A DNA stretch of 64,000 bases from Kutzneria chonburiensis (lineage in GTDB: Bacteria > Actinomycetota > Actinomycetes > Mycobacteriales > Pseudonocardiaceae), in NCBI RefSeq assembly GCF_028622115.1, contig NZ_CP097263.1:9373501-9437500 (forward strand). Reading direction: 5' to 3'. The notes below the pieces were generated by a model. The model saw only the letters and a list, made by a program, of their open reading frames with translations. It did no database searches and was not told the origin of the DNA. Numbering within the stretch: the first letter of the stretch is position 1; each line of letters opens with the position of its first letter. Positions 10,969-19,749 of this stretch are shown here, in pieces. The position numbers and the translations under genes were made by a program.

Positions 10969-11628
10969 TCAGCGGTCGCCGTGCCAGTCGACGTCGGCGA
11001 GGGCGATCGGCTTGCCGGGCAGCGGGGATGCCGACGCCGGTCGCAGACCGTCGAGCATCAGCTGGGTGAGGCGGGCGTCCAGCTCCTCGGGCATGGTGCC
11101 GGGCACGTCGAACGGCCGCTTGAGGTGGAGCGATACCAGCATGGCCACGTCGACGACGCCGACGTCGGTGCGCATGGATCCGTCAGCCTGGGCAGTGATG
11201 ATCATCTGCTCCACGATGCGCAGCAGCTCCTTGCGGGCCGAGCGGACCTCGTCGCTCTGGTGCAGGGCGGTGTGCAGCTGCGGGTCGACGATGGAGCGCA
11301 GGGCGCCGAGCCGCAGGGCCACGCACTCGCGGACGAAATGGCTCAGGGCGCTCCAGGCGTCGGGCTCGGTGCGAAGGGCGGAGCGGGCGAGCTCGGTCAT
11401 GTGCTCGACGGTGTGCACGGACAGGGCTCTGAGCAGCGCGACCCGGTCCGGGAACCGCCGGTAGAGCGTGCCGACGCCGACCCCGGCATGCCGGGCGATC
11501 TCCTCCATCGGCACCCCGACGCCCTGGTTGACCAGCAGCTCGCGGGCGGCGGCCAGGATCTGGTCGCGATTACGCTTCGCGTCCGCCCGCAACTGTCCCG
11601 TCATCGCCCGCACGCCTTCCACCGGCAC
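10969..11628 (-). CDS. TetR family transcriptional regulator
   Basis: A 219-residue TetR repressor (211 residues if it starts at ATG 11604, MTGQLRADAKRN). The N-terminal helix-turn-helix reads MEEIARHAGVGVGTLYRRFP, and the C-terminal ligand domain is of the usual length with the common actinobacterial end LMLDGLRP. It is encoded on the same strand as, and downstream of, the redox cluster, but a strong hairpin separates them, so it has its own promoter. Target unknown; the redox cluster or the gene itself are candidates. Confidence 0.9.
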   Translation of the reverse strand: MPVEGVRAMTGQLRADAKRNRDQILAAARELLVNQGVGVPMEEIARHAGVGVGTLYRRFPDRVALLRALSVHTVEHMTELARSALRTEPDAWSALSHFVRECVALRLGALRSIVDPQLHTALHQSDEVRSARKELLRIVEQMIITAQADGSMRTDVGVVDVAMLVSLHLKRPFDVPGTMPEELDARLTQLMLDGLRPASASPLPGKPIALADVDWHGDR

Positions 11629-11662
11629 AAATGTGCTCCGAGGCTACCGTCCGCCGGCATGG

Positions 11663-11695
11663 TTGTGGCCCGTCCCGCGCTGGGACGGGCCACAA
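11663..11695 (-). terminator. Hairpin terminator of the redox operon
   Basis: A 14-bp perfect stem (11663-11676 with 11682-11695) with a 5-nt loop, just after the stop of the FAD reductase gene at 11714 (minus strand). Confidence 0.85.
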
Positions 11696-11713
11696 ACCGT
11701 GACCGGTCGGCCG

Positions 11714-13069
11714 TCAGCGGCCGTTGCGGGCCGGGGCCTTGAGCCGGGCCGACAGCTCGCTCACGTCGATCTTGCTGTCGCTCGGCGTGCGCTCGCTGAG
11801 CGTCTCCGCGTTGGCCACGCTCGGGTTCTCCACCGGCGTGCGGCGGGGCGTGGCGTTGCGGACGCGCTCGCTCGGCACCATCGGGCGCAGCTTCTGGTCC
11901 AGCTGCCTGGTCAGGTGGATCATCGTGCGCGGCTGGTTGAGGCCGACGATGCCGACCGGCTTGCCGGCGCGGATGTAGCCGGTGATGGACCGCTCGGCGC
12001 CGTTGGGCCGGGTGCTCAGGTACATCGTCTGCTGGCCGATGGCCGGGATGCCGGCGGCCTGGATGCGCACGTGGTGCTGCTCGGACCAGAACCGGGGCAG
12101 CGGCGTGAACGGCTTGGCCCTGGACTTGCCGGCCAGCAGGTTCTCGGCGGCGGCCCGGCCCATCTCGATCGCGTTGAGCCAGTGCTCGACCCGGCGCGGC
12201 ACGCCGTCGAACCGCAGGTTGGGCCAGCGGGCGACGTCACCGGCGGCGACGACGTCGGAGGCGCCGACGACGTGGCAGGTCGGCTCGCACAGCACGCCGT
12301 CCTCCAGCACCAGGCCGGAGCCGGCCAGCCAGTCGGTGGACGGCATGCTGCCGACCGCCAGGATCACGCAGGCGGCGGTGATCAGCCGCTCGTTGGACAG
12401 CACGATGGCGACGCCCTCGGGACCGGTCGCCCAGTGCCGGATGTCCACGCCGAGCGCGAGGTCGACGCCGTGCCGGCGGTGCAGGTCGCCGATGGCCGCG
12501 CCGAGCTCGGGGCCGAGCGCCTTGCCGAACAGCGTCTTGGACCGGCCGATGATGGTGACGTCCCGGTTCATCTCCCGACAGCTGGAGGCGAACTCGCAGC
12601 CGGTGAAGCCGGTGCCGATGACCACGACGCGGCCCTTGGAGCGGGTCAGCGTCTCCTTGATCGCGATGGCGTCGTCGAGCGTGCGCAGGGCGTGCACGCG
12701 CGGGTCGTGCCGGGGCGCGCCGGCCAGGTGCCTCGCCTCGACGCCGGTGGCGATCATCAGGCCGTCGTACTTGAGCTCCTCGCCGCCGGGCAGGTGCACG
12801 ACGTGCCGCCCGTGGTCCAGCTTGTGCGCCCGGGTCCTGGTCCGCCAGATCGCGTCGATGTCGTGGTACGCGGGGAAGAACAGGTCCTTGGTGGCCAGCT
12901 TGCCCGTCACCAGCTGCTTGGACAGCGCCGGCCGGTGGTACGGCTTGTACGGCTCGTCGCCGACGATCACCACCTCGCCGTCGAACTTCATCTCGCGCAG
13001 CCGCTCGGCGGCGCGCAGCGCGGTCAGCCCGGCGCCGACGATGACGATCCGTTCCATCCTGCCGCTCAC
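11714..13069 (-). CDS. FAD-dependent ferredoxin reductase-like oxidoreductase
   Basis: A 451-residue two-dinucleotide-binding flavoprotein. The FAD site is IVIVGAGLTALRAAERLRE at the N-terminus. The NAD(P)H site is VVVIGTGFTGCEFA near residue 150. The second FAD motif is DVVAAGDVARWPN near residue 270. This is the layout of ferredoxin/rubredoxin reductases. The tail (about 60 residues, rich in Ser/Thr/Arg) is extra and of unknown role. GTG 13069 is used because GGGGAG lies 6 nt upstream and it overlaps the ferredoxin stop (GTGA); ATG 13057 is the alternative. It would pass electrons from NAD(P)H to the ferredoxin encoded just upstream. A close paralogue lies at 14247-15578. Confidence 0.88.
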   Translation of the reverse strand: MSGRMERIVIVGAGLTALRAAERLREMKFDGEVVIVGDEPYKPYHRPALSKQLVTGKLATKDLFFPAYHDIDAIWRTRTRAHKLDHGRHVVHLPGGEELKYDGLMIATGVEARHLAGAPRHDPRVHALRTLDDAIAIKETLTRSKGRVVVIGTGFTGCEFASSCREMNRDVTIIGRSKTLFGKALGPELGAAIGDLHRRHGVDLALGVDIRHWATGPEGVAIVLSNERLITAACVILAVGSMPSTDWLAGSGLVLEDGVLCEPTCHVVGASDVVAAGDVARWPNLRFDGVPRRVEHWLNAIEMGRAAAENLLAGKSRAKPFTPLPRFWSEQHHVRIQAAGIPAIGQQTMYLSTRPNGAERSITGYIRAGKPVGIVGLNQPRTMIHLTRQLDQKLRPMVPSERVRNATPRRTPVENPSVANAETLSERTPSDSKIDVSELSARLKAPARNGR

Positions 13070-13296
13070 AGTTGCTCCCCGGACAGCTGGATCGCACGCA
13101 TCGGGCAGGCCATCGCGGCGGCGCGGGCCTGGTCGGCGTACTCGGGGATGACCTCGGTGACGTAGCGCAGGCGCTCGTCCTCCGTCAGTTCGAACAGGCT
13201 CGGGGCCTCGTACTGACAGGTGCCGTAGAGGTGGCAACGACCGTTGTTCACGCTGATGGTCAGGGAGCTGCCGTGCAGAGCGCGACGAGGACTCAT
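13066..13296 (-). CDS. Ferredoxin, 3Fe-4S type
   Basis: A 76-residue ferredoxin of the single-cluster actinobacterial type. It has NNGRCHLYGTCQ (C-x5-C) and a distal ACPMRAI Cys-Pro, giving three cysteines and suggesting a [3Fe-4S] cluster. Such ferredoxins usually serve P450s or related redox partners; here the partners are the adjacent FAD reductase (4-nt overlap) and, probably, the membrane protein upstream. No P450 is nearby. Confidence 0.9.
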   Translation of the reverse strand: MSPRRALHGSSLTISVNNGRCHLYGTCQYEAPSLFELTEDERLRYVTEVIPEYADQARAAAMACPMRAIQLSGEQL

Positions 13297-13378
13297 CGGG
13301 CCAGCAGTCCTTTCTCAAGAGGCGGGTTCGGGGTAACCGCGTGGCGGGGTGGTGGCAGGACGTTCGGGGGATGTCCTG

Positions 13379-13999
13379 CTAGCCGCCGCTGAGCACTCCT
13401 GCTCCGACGAGGTTCTTGCTGGGCACGAAGCGGAGCACGGCCAGCACGACGGTCGGGATGCCGAGGGTCAGCCCGCCGAGCCAGACGATGGACAGGTGGC
13501 CGTTGGCGACGGCGCCCAGCCAGGAGTGCACGATGGTGATGCCCACCGCTATGTAGGCCATCTGGTGGAAGCGGAGCCACCTCCGGTAGACGAAGAACTT
13601 GACCAATCCGGTGGAGATCAGGATCGCGGTCATCACCTCGAGCCCGAGGATGCCGAACGCCCAGCGCAGCTGGCCGCCGTCGATGATCGGGATCGTCAGG
13701 TTGACCCAACTGAAGATCTCATCGGAATCGGTGAGGAAAAGGAAGCATGCCGCGTGCAGGCCACCGAAGGCGAGCGTGAACGTCGCCATAATCATGTGGC
13801 TGCTACGAACGGCCTGCCGTCCTGTCAGCTTGGTGACCCATCCGGTCGCGGTGAAAATCCCCCAGACCAGGGTCAGGCACATCAACGCATAGGCCAGCCG
13901 GGCCGAAAGCGCGGCTACCTGACGCACGCCGGAATCGTGCGCGGAGTGCACTGTCGGCGACACAATCAACTGCGTCAACGTTATCAACTGCGTCGACAC
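13379..13999 (-). CDS. Ferric reductase-like transmembrane protein
   Basis: A 206-residue membrane protein with six predicted helices. Paired histidines lie within helices (SSHMIMATFTLAFGGLH and RFHQMAYIAVGITIVH), the pattern of heme-b ligands in the ferric reductase/YedZ (MsrQ) group. It has no flavin domain, so electrons should come from the ferredoxin and reductase encoded 82 bp and further downstream on the same strand. The physiological acceptor is unknown. It is the first gene of the presumed three-gene operon. Confidence 0.8.
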   Translation of the reverse strand: MSTQLITLTQLIVSPTVHSAHDSGVRQVAALSARLAYALMCLTLVWGIFTATGWVTKLTGRQAVRSSHMIMATFTLAFGGLHAACFLFLTDSDEIFSWVNLTIPIIDGGQLRWAFGILGLEVMTAILISTGLVKFFVYRRWLRFHQMAYIAVGITIVHSWLGAVANGHLSIVWLGGLTLGIPTVVLAVLRFVPSKNLVGAGVLSGG

Positions 14000-14246
14000 C
14001 TCAGACGCCTCCCGGACGGCCGTGATGCTCGGGGTGATCCGTTCGGAGCAACGGGGTGGGCCGTGTGGTCAAGGCCATGCTCCGGGTCGGATGTCCGATT
14101 GTCACTTATTGTTGGTCATGGTTAAACAGTTTGTCTGTGGTGACAGCCGCCTCCAGACGTCCTGAGGAGTAATCCGTACGGCCGGATGGAGCAGCTGTCA
14201 GGGTGGTGCGTCGTTCCTGGTTAGCGGAACTAACGAATTCGGTTGT
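14000..14246. promoter_or_regulatory. Upstream region of the redox operon with shared 11-mer
   Basis: Non-coding, AT-richer than its surroundings. It includes AACAGTTTGTC at 14125-14135, which recurs at 15682-15692 upstream of the paralogous reductase gene. A GTTAGCGGAACTAAC inverted repeat lies near 14220-14234. Both are candidate operators or promoter elements for a shared regulator. Confidence 0.5.
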
Positions 14247-15578
14247 CTATGTCCTTGTAGAAGTTGGTGTGAGCGTCACACCGGCGGGCAGGTAGTTCGA
14301 CACCAAGGCGGTCGACTTCGGTGGCGGACGCATGGTTTCTCCTGCCCGAGGCATCGGTTCCCGACCGGCCGGAACCGGTTCCTGGAATCGTTTTCTCCGT
14401 GCTGCGATGCCGGGCCGGCGGGCATTGAGCCCGGCGGTCAGGCGGTGGAACTCACGCGGCCGGTCGACGGTCGTCAGGCCGACCAGTCCGTCCGCCCGCG
14501 CCGTGGCCAGGCTGCCCGGGCCGAGTCGCCCGTGCTCGCCGCCCAGCTGTGGCTGGCCCGCGACCTGTACCCGCATGCGGTGCTGCTCGGTCCAGAACCG
14601 CGGCAGCGGCGTGAACGCCGGCGCCCGTGACGGTCCCAGCAGCAGGCTCTCCGCCGCCGCCCGGCCCATCTCGACCGCGTTCAGCCAGTGCTCGACGCGC
14701 CTGGGCACGTCGTCGAACCGCAGGTTCGGCCAGCACGCCACATCGCCGGCCGCCACCACGTCGGCCAAGCCGGCGACATGGCAGGTCGGCTCGCAGTACA
14801 CACCGTCACGCTCGTGGTGCGGCACCTTCGAGCCACGCAGCCACGACACCGCCGGCAGGCCGCCGATCGCGATGACGACATGCCCGGCGACCAGCACCTG
14901 CCCGTCGGACAGGTGGATCGCGATGCCGTTGTCCTGCGGCAGCCAGTGCAGCACCTCGACGCCGAGGGCTACGCCGACACCCTTGCTCTGGTGCAGACGG
15001 GTGATGCTGTCGCACAGCTCCGGCGGCAGCGCACCGGCCATCAGCGTCGGCTTTTCGGTCACGATCGTGACCCGCCGCTTGAGCGCGCGGACACTGGCCG
15101 CGACCTCGCAGCCGGTGAAACCGCCGCCGATCACGACGACGGGCTCCTTGTCCGCGGACAGCGCCTCGTGCAGTCGCGTCGCGTCGTCCAAAGTGCGCAG
15201 GTGGTGCACGCGTGGGTCGCTCACCGGGGCGCCCGGCAGATGCCGGGACTCCATGCCGGTGGCGATCACCAGTCCGTCGTAGGCGAGCTGTTCGCCGCCC
15301 GGCAGCATGAGCGCCCGCTTGCCGGTGTCGATGCCGCGAGCCGCGGTGTTCAGCCGCCAGCGCGCGTCGACCTCGGTGTACGCGGCCAGCGTCAACTGGT
15401 CCGCGCGCACTCTGCCGGTCAGCAACTGCTTGGACAGCTCAGGTCGGTGATAAGGACGGTGTGGCTCGTTGCCGACCATCACCACCTCACCCTCGAACCT
15501 GAGTTCACGCAGCCGTTCAGCGGCTCGCCAGCCCGCCGCTCCAGCCCCTACTACGACGATGCGATCTCGTCGGTTCAC
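14247..15578 (-). CDS. FAD-dependent ferredoxin reductase-like oxidoreductase (paralogue)
   Basis: A 443-residue flavoprotein with RIVVVGAGAAGWRAAERLRE (FAD), VVVIGGGFTGCEVAAS (NAD(P)H) and DVVAAGDVACWPN (second FAD contact). It shares long blocks with the reductase at 11714-13069, for example CEPTCHV, the RRVEHWLNA(I/V)EMGRAAAE block, and FTPLPRFW(S/T)EQH, so the two arose by duplication. It has no ferredoxin beside it. The C-terminal 50 residues are again basic and low-complexity. It may use the same ferredoxin or have become regulatory. Confidence 0.87.
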   Translation of the reverse strand: MNRRDRIVVVGAGAAGWRAAERLRELRFEGEVVMVGNEPHRPYHRPELSKQLLTGRVRADQLTLAAYTEVDARWRLNTAARGIDTGKRALMLPGGEQLAYDGLVIATGMESRHLPGAPVSDPRVHHLRTLDDATRLHEALSADKEPVVVIGGGFTGCEVAASVRALKRRVTIVTEKPTLMAGALPPELCDSITRLHQSKGVGVALGVEVLHWLPQDNGIAIHLSDGQVLVAGHVVIAIGGLPAVSWLRGSKVPHHERDGVYCEPTCHVAGLADVVAAGDVACWPNLRFDDVPRRVEHWLNAVEMGRAAAESLLLGPSRAPAFTPLPRFWTEQHRMRVQVAGQPQLGGEHGRLGPGSLATARADGLVGLTTVDRPREFHRLTAGLNARRPGIAARRKRFQEPVPAGREPMPRAGETMRPPPKSTALVSNYLPAGVTLTPTSTRT

Positions 15579-15681
15579 CGACTACGTCCTCGCTCACCGC
15601 GTGGTGTCCGCCACGCCGGCCCCGACCGCACGTGTGATCCTGCAACCGGCAGATCGGATCGCGGTCCGATCGCCGTTAGGT

Positions 15682-15692
15682 AACAGTTTGTC
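15682..15692. promoter_or_regulatory. Copy of the shared AACAGTTTGTC motif
   Basis: Identical 11-mer to 14125-14135, here about 105-115 nt upstream of the paralogous reductase start (15578). The flanking bases TA and GGT are also partly shared. It is a candidate regulator site linking both reductase loci. Confidence 0.45.
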
Positions 15693-15750
15693 GGTCATGC
15701 CGGCGGTGGCTATCGACTGTTCGGGGCAATGCCTTCGGTGAAGGGACCTG

Positions 15751-16575
15751 TTACCGGCCGGAACGGTTACGCCCCGTCAATCTTCCGATGGCCCTACGGG
15801 TCGCGTCGGCCGGAAACGGTGAGTCACGGAGCACCTCCGCCAGCGTGACCGAACCGGCCGTGAGCTCGCGCGCGAGGTCGACGACAGCCGCGATGTCGGC
15901 CCGCTGCGCGGCCACGAACGCCGAGTCGACCGGATCGCCGTGCCCCGGCACGACGACCGTGTCCGGGCCGGTGAGTTCGAGCACTCCGGCCAGCGCCGTC
16001 GGCCACGACGCCGGAAACGAGCCCTCGAACGCCGGCGGCGCGCCGTTCTCCACCAGATCGCCGACGAACACCACGTCGGCGTCCGGCACCCGCAGCACCA
16101 GGTCGTGGTCGGTGTGCCCGCGGCCGAACTGTGCAATCTCGACGATTCTTGCGCCGAGGTCCACGGTCGTCGGCTCCGACACCAAGGTGTCGGGCAGGAC
16201 GATTCGGGTGTCGCGGATGGCCTTGGCGATGTCCGGCCGGTTCTCCGTCTTGTAGTGCGCGGACCACTTCTCCTTGTCCTCCGCGCCGTCGATGACGAGC
16301 TCGTCGACGCAGTTCGGGTGGGCCAGCACCGGGCAGGGCAGGAACGCCTGCGTGCCGAAGGCGTGGTCGAAATGCGCATGCGTGAGCACGACGGTCCACG
16401 GCAGTGGCGTCACGGCGCGCACGGCCGCCGCCCACTCGGCGCCCTGCACCTCGTCACCGCCGGTGTCCACCACGAGGCAGGCGTCGTTGCCGACGACCAG
16501 CCCGAGTGACAGATCCAGCTCCTCGTGTCGACGGACGTGCACTCCGTCGGCGACCTCGATCCAGCGCGCGCTCAT
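15751..16575 (-). CDS. Metallo-beta-lactamase fold hydrolase
   Basis: A 274-residue MBL-fold protein with the metal motif THAHFDH (HxHxDH), later GHTDHD, VGDLVENG and the PGHGD motif that carries further ligands. The substrate is not evident; the group includes hydrolases of thioesters, lactones and phosphodiesters. The start ATG overlaps the stop of the ComB-like gene by 4 nt (ATGA), so the two form an operon read right to left. Confidence 0.88.
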   Translation of the reverse strand: MSARWIEVADGVHVRRHEELDLSLGLVVGNDACLVVDTGGDEVQGAEWAAAVRAVTPLPWTVVLTHAHFDHAFGTQAFLPCPVLAHPNCVDELVIDGAEDKEKWSAHYKTENRPDIAKAIRDTRIVLPDTLVSEPTTVDLGARIVEIAQFGRGHTDHDLVLRVPDADVVFVGDLVENGAPPAFEGSFPASWPTALAGVLELTGPDTVVVPGHGDPVDSAFVAAQRADIAAVVDLARELTAGSVTLAEVLRDSPFPADATRRAIGRLTGRNRSGR

Positions 16576-17321
16576 GTGGACAGTCTGTTGGTCAGCACTC
16601 CGTCATGGAGCACCGGTGCACACGAACTGCTGCCGACCGCCGCGGCCAACTCGACGTCGGCGGCATGCCCGGCCGCCGTCAACTCGCGGCCTGATGTGCA
16701 ATCGCGGAGAAGTTTTGCAATCTTCTCGAGTTCGTACGAGAAGCAGCTCGCCGCCAACCTGGTCTCCGGTGACGCGCTGCTGGAGTCCGTCGCCAGCAGC
16801 GCAGCGGCCACGGCGCCCGCGCCGAGGAAGTCTTCGATCCCGGGCCGGAGCGGACCAGCGGTGACGCCCCAGCGCTCGCCGGCCGGCACGATGCCGATCG
16901 GCTCTCGTTTTGAAATCTTCTCCACTTCGCACGCGACGGCCGCGGCGTTGCGCAGGCAGGCGGCGAACACGGTCGCGCCGGCGGCCGCGGCCTGCGCGCA
17001 CAACGTCGCCCCATTGGGTGACGGCAGCGCGAGCAGTGTGCCGGCCGGCAGGTCGAGCAACGACGACGGCCGCAACGTCCACTTCTGGTCGCCGGCAACC
17101 ACCGCCCCGGCCGCACGTGCGGAGGAAATCGTACGAACATCTCCACTTTTCACCGGCAGTACTCGACCGCCACGCCCCAGCGCGATGTCGACTGCGGTGG
17201 TGAACGACAGCACGTCGACGATGACCAGCACCGCGCAACTCGACGCCAGCGCCGCGACGCCCTGCTCGCCCCACTCCAGCCGCAGCCGATACCCGTCCTG
17301 TCGGAACACGTCTGCACTCAC
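16572..17321 (-). CDS. 2-phosphosulfolactate phosphatase-like protein (ComB family)
   Basis: A protein of about 249 residues with the ComB-family pattern: VLVIVDVLSFTTAVDIALGR near the N-terminus, the LPSPNGATLC active-site loop, CLRNAAAVA, and the C-terminal CTSGRELTAAGHA box. In methanogens ComB makes sulfolactate for coenzyme M; actinobacterial members are usually of unknown substrate. GTG 17321 gives the usual family start (MSADVFRQDGYRLRLEWGEQ); the frame is open to 17390. Several patches (around 16706-16740, 16898-16933 and 17120-17155) use AT-rich codons quite unlike the rest of the gene and resemble the intergenic 18-bp repeat words. Confidence 0.8.
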   Translation of the reverse strand: MSADVFRQDGYRLRLEWGEQGVAALASSCAVLVIVDVLSFTTAVDIALGRGGRVLPVKSGDVRTISSARAAGAVVAGDQKWTLRPSSLLDLPAGTLLALPSPNGATLCAQAAAAGATVFAACLRNAAAVACEVEKISKREPIGIVPAGERWGVTAGPLRPGIEDFLGAGAVAAALLATDSSSASPETRLAASCFSYELEKIAKLLRDCTSGRELTAAGHAADVELAAAVGSSSCAPVLHDGVLTNRLST

Positions 17322-17400
17322 TCGACGGAGTGTGCGGCGCACCTCACGTACCGGCAGCTGAATTACTCCCCGCCGCCTCCCGAATGGCAAACTCTGACCC

Positions 17401-17874
17401 GTGCGCGTCTACCTTGGTTCCGACCATGCCGGCTACGAGCTGAAGTCCCACCTGGTCAAGCACCTCGCGGCCAGCGGTCACGACGTGGTCGACATCGGCC
17501 CCGCCGTCTACGACTCCGAGGACGACTACCCGGCCTTCTGCATCGCCACCGCCAGCCGCGTGGCCGCCGACGAGGGCAGCCTCGGCGTCGTGATCGGCGG
17601 CTCCGGCAACGGCGAGCAGATCGCCGCCAACAAGGTGCCGGGCATCCGGGCCGCGCTGGCGTGGAACACCGAGACGGCGAAGCTGTCCCGTGAGCACAAC
17701 AACGCCCAGGTCGTGGGCATCGGCGCCCGCATGCACAGCCTCGAGGAGGCCACCGCGATCGTCGAGGCGTTCGTGGCCACGCCGTTCTCCGGCGCCGACC
17801 GCCACCAGCGCCGTATCGACATCGTGGCCGAGTACGAGCGGACCGGCGTCGCGCCGGAGCTGCCGACCGCCTGA
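17401..17874 (+). CDS. rpiB: Ribose-5-phosphate isomerase B
   Basis: A 157-residue RpiB that interconverts ribose-5-phosphate and ribulose-5-phosphate in the pentose phosphate pathway. It has the SDHAGYELK start, the phosphate-binding GGSGNGEQIAANK loop, RAALAWN and the C-terminal helix typical of the mycobacterial type (catalytic Glu in the GNGEQ loop). The GTG start lies 4 nt after the CTGA of the upstream non-coding DNA, so the message may be leaderless. The stop overlaps the next gene by 1 nt (TGATG). Confidence 0.95.
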   Translation: MRVYLGSDHAGYELKSHLVKHLAASGHDVVDIGPAVYDSEDDYPAFCIATASRVAADEGSLGVVIGGSGNGEQIAANKVPGIRAALAWNTETAKLSREHNNAQVVGIGARMHSLEEATAIVEAFVATPFSGADRHQRRIDIVAEYERTGVAPELPTA

Positions 17875-18680
17875 TGCCAGAAGGCCACACGCTGCACCGG
17901 CTCGCCCGGCTCCATCAGCGCCGGTACGCCGGGGAGAAGGTGCAGGTCAGCAGTCCGCAGGGCAAGTTCGGCGGCGCGGAGTCGGTTGACGGGCGGGTCC
18001 TCGAGCGGGCCGAGGCCGTCGGCAAGCATCTGCTGCACCGGTACGGGCCGGACGCGACCGTGCACGTCCATCTCGGCTTGTACGGGACGTTCACCGAGTT
18101 CGACCGGCCCGAGCCGGCCGTGACCGGCATGGTTCGGATGCGCATGCTCGGCGAGACCCACGGCACCGACCTGCGTGGGCCGACCGCGTGCGAACTGCTG
18201 ACCGATGACGAGGTCGACGCGTTGTTCGCCCGCCTCGGGCCCGATCCTCTGCGCCGGGACGCCGATCCGGAGCGGGCGTGGCGGCGGATCTCGAAGTCGC
18301 GGGTCTCGATCGCCGCGCTGCTGCTCGACCAGGCCGTGTTGGCCGGCGTCGGCAACGTCTACCGCGCCGAGGTGCTCTTCCGGCACGGCATCGCCCCGAT
18401 GCTCGCCGGCAAGCAGCTCGACCGCGAGCAGTGGGACTCGATCTGGGCCGACCTCGTCGACTTGATGCGCTACGGCGTGAAGGTCGGCCGGATCGACACC
18501 GTCCGGCCGGAGCATGACCCGTCGGTGACCGGCCGAGCTCCGCGTCAGGACCGGCACGGCGGCGAGGTGTACGTCTACCGCCGCACCGGCCAGCCGTGTC
18601 TCGTCTGCGGAACCCCGGTGGCAACGAAGGACCTGGCCGGCCGCAACCTTTATTGGTGTCCTACCTGTCAGCCTGCCTGA
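17874..18680 (+). CDS. nei2: Endonuclease VIII-type DNA glycosylase (Fpg/Nei family)
   Basis: A 268-residue base-excision repair glycosylase/AP lyase. It begins MPEGHTLHRLA: Pro-Glu is the catalytic N-terminus after Met removal, and PEGHT rather than PELPE marks the Nei2 branch. The helix-two-turn-helix contains DQAVLAGVGNVYRAE, and the C-terminal zinc finger is CLVCGT...CPTC. It is coupled to rpiB by overlapping stop and start, as in mycobacteria (Rv2464c-Rv2465c, from memory). Confidence 0.93.
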   Translation: MPEGHTLHRLARLHQRRYAGEKVQVSSPQGKFGGAESVDGRVLERAEAVGKHLLHRYGPDATVHVHLGLYGTFTEFDRPEPAVTGMVRMRMLGETHGTDLRGPTACELLTDDEVDALFARLGPDPLRRDADPERAWRRISKSRVSIAALLLDQAVLAGVGNVYRAEVLFRHGIAPMLAGKQLDREQWDSIWADLVDLMRYGVKVGRIDTVRPEHDPSVTGRAPRQDRHGGEVYVYRRTGQPCLVCGTPVATKDLAGRNLYWCPTCQPA

Positions 18681-18702
18681 GCGGTCGGCAGCAGAATACA
18701 AA

Positions 18703-18732
18703 AATGCCCCGGGACGAACGTCCCGGGGCATT
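18703..18732. terminator. Bidirectional hairpin terminator
   Basis: A 13-bp perfect stem (18703-18715 with 18720-18732), loop GAAC, preceded by an A-run and followed by TT on the plus strand. It lies between the convergent nei2 and DUF1542-type genes. Confidence 0.9.
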
Positions 18733-18750
18733 GTCAGCTCTGCTCAGCGG

Positions 18751-19596
18751 TTACCAGTTGTCGCCGCCGCCCCAGTCGCCGCCGCCGCCGAAGTCGCCGC
18801 CACCCCAGTCGCCACCGCCGCCGTCCCAGCCGCCCTGGTCGCCGCCGCCCCAATCGCCGCCACCCTGGTCGCCGCCGTTCCAGTCGGCCTGCTGGCCCTG
18901 GTCGCCGCCGAAGTCGCCGAAGCCCTGGCCGCCGTCGAAGGCGCCGTCCATCCCGCCGCCGTAACCGCTGTCCCAACCGCCGACGGCGTAAGGAATCGAG
19001 TGCATGCCGGAGAACATGGCGTTGAACAGCAGCCCGGCGCCGATGCCCCACGCGCCGGCGACGAGGGCGGGCTTCCACCACGGCTCGCTGTACCAGCCCT
19101 GAGGCACGGGACGGCCGGCGACGTAACCGCCGGGGTAGTAGTGCGGGGTGCCGGCGCCGGGGATGGCGGATGCCTCGTACTCGTGGCCCTCGACCTCGAC
19201 CCGGCGGTCGCCGGTGACCTTGCCGGCCTTGCTCTGGCCGTTGAGGTCGGGCAGCTCGGGACCGGGGTCGAGGCCCATGGCCTCCCGCGCGGCCCGCACG
19301 TAGTACAGGCCCTCCTGCGCGGTCTGGGTGACCAGCCGGCACTGCTCGGCGGTACGGGCCTGCTCCATCTGCGAACCGGCGGCGTTGTAGCGCTCGCCGG
19401 CGTCGGCCAACGCCTGCTTGGCGGCGTCGTTGGTGCCGGTCAGGTTGAGCACCTGGCCGCCGAGCCGCTCCACCCAGCGGCGGGCGTCGGCCTTGGCGTC
19501 GTCGAGGCGCTGGCCGTTCTGCGCGCGCTGGCGCATCACGACAACGACCACGCCGATGATCACCACCAGCAGGATCACGACGAGGAACGTGGTCAC
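18751..19596 (-). CDS. Membrane-anchored protein with Gly-Asp-Trp-rich tail (DUF1542-like)
   Basis: A 281-residue protein. It has an N-terminal helix (TTFLVVILLVVIIGVVVVVM), a helical region of about 100 residues (RLDDAKADARRWVERLGGQV; AEQCRLVTQTAQEGLYYVRA), a PHYYPGGYVAGRPVPQGWYS segment, a second hydrophobic stretch, and a tail of repeated GGGDWGGGDQGG-type units. The layout matches proteins annotated DUF1542-containing in related genera (from memory). GTG 19596 is chosen because GGAGG lies 5 nt upstream and the helix starts at once; the frame stays open to 19749. Function unknown. Confidence 0.8.
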   Translation of the reverse strand: MTTFLVVILLVVIIGVVVVVMRQRAQNGQRLDDAKADARRWVERLGGQVLNLTGTNDAAKQALADAGERYNAAGSQMEQARTAEQCRLVTQTAQEGLYYVRAAREAMGLDPGPELPDLNGQSKAGKVTGDRRVEVEGHEYEASAIPGAGTPHYYPGGYVAGRPVPQGWYSEPWWKPALVAGAWGIGAGLLFNAMFSGMHSIPYAVGGWDSGYGGGMDGAFDGGQGFGDFGGDQGQQADWNGGDQGGGDWGGGDQGGWDGGGGDWGGGDFGGGGDWGGGDNW

Positions 19597-19749
19597 AGCG
19601 CCTCCCGGCTTCCAACGAGGGTGAATCCGTCGCAAACGGACAACGGGAAAGCTACCGCCTCGGTTCCTGACGGGCCGCGCGAAGGGTGTGACCGAGCTTG
19701 CGAGGGAACCATCCAGCACAGGGACCTGGGCCTGTGACCCGGCGGACAC

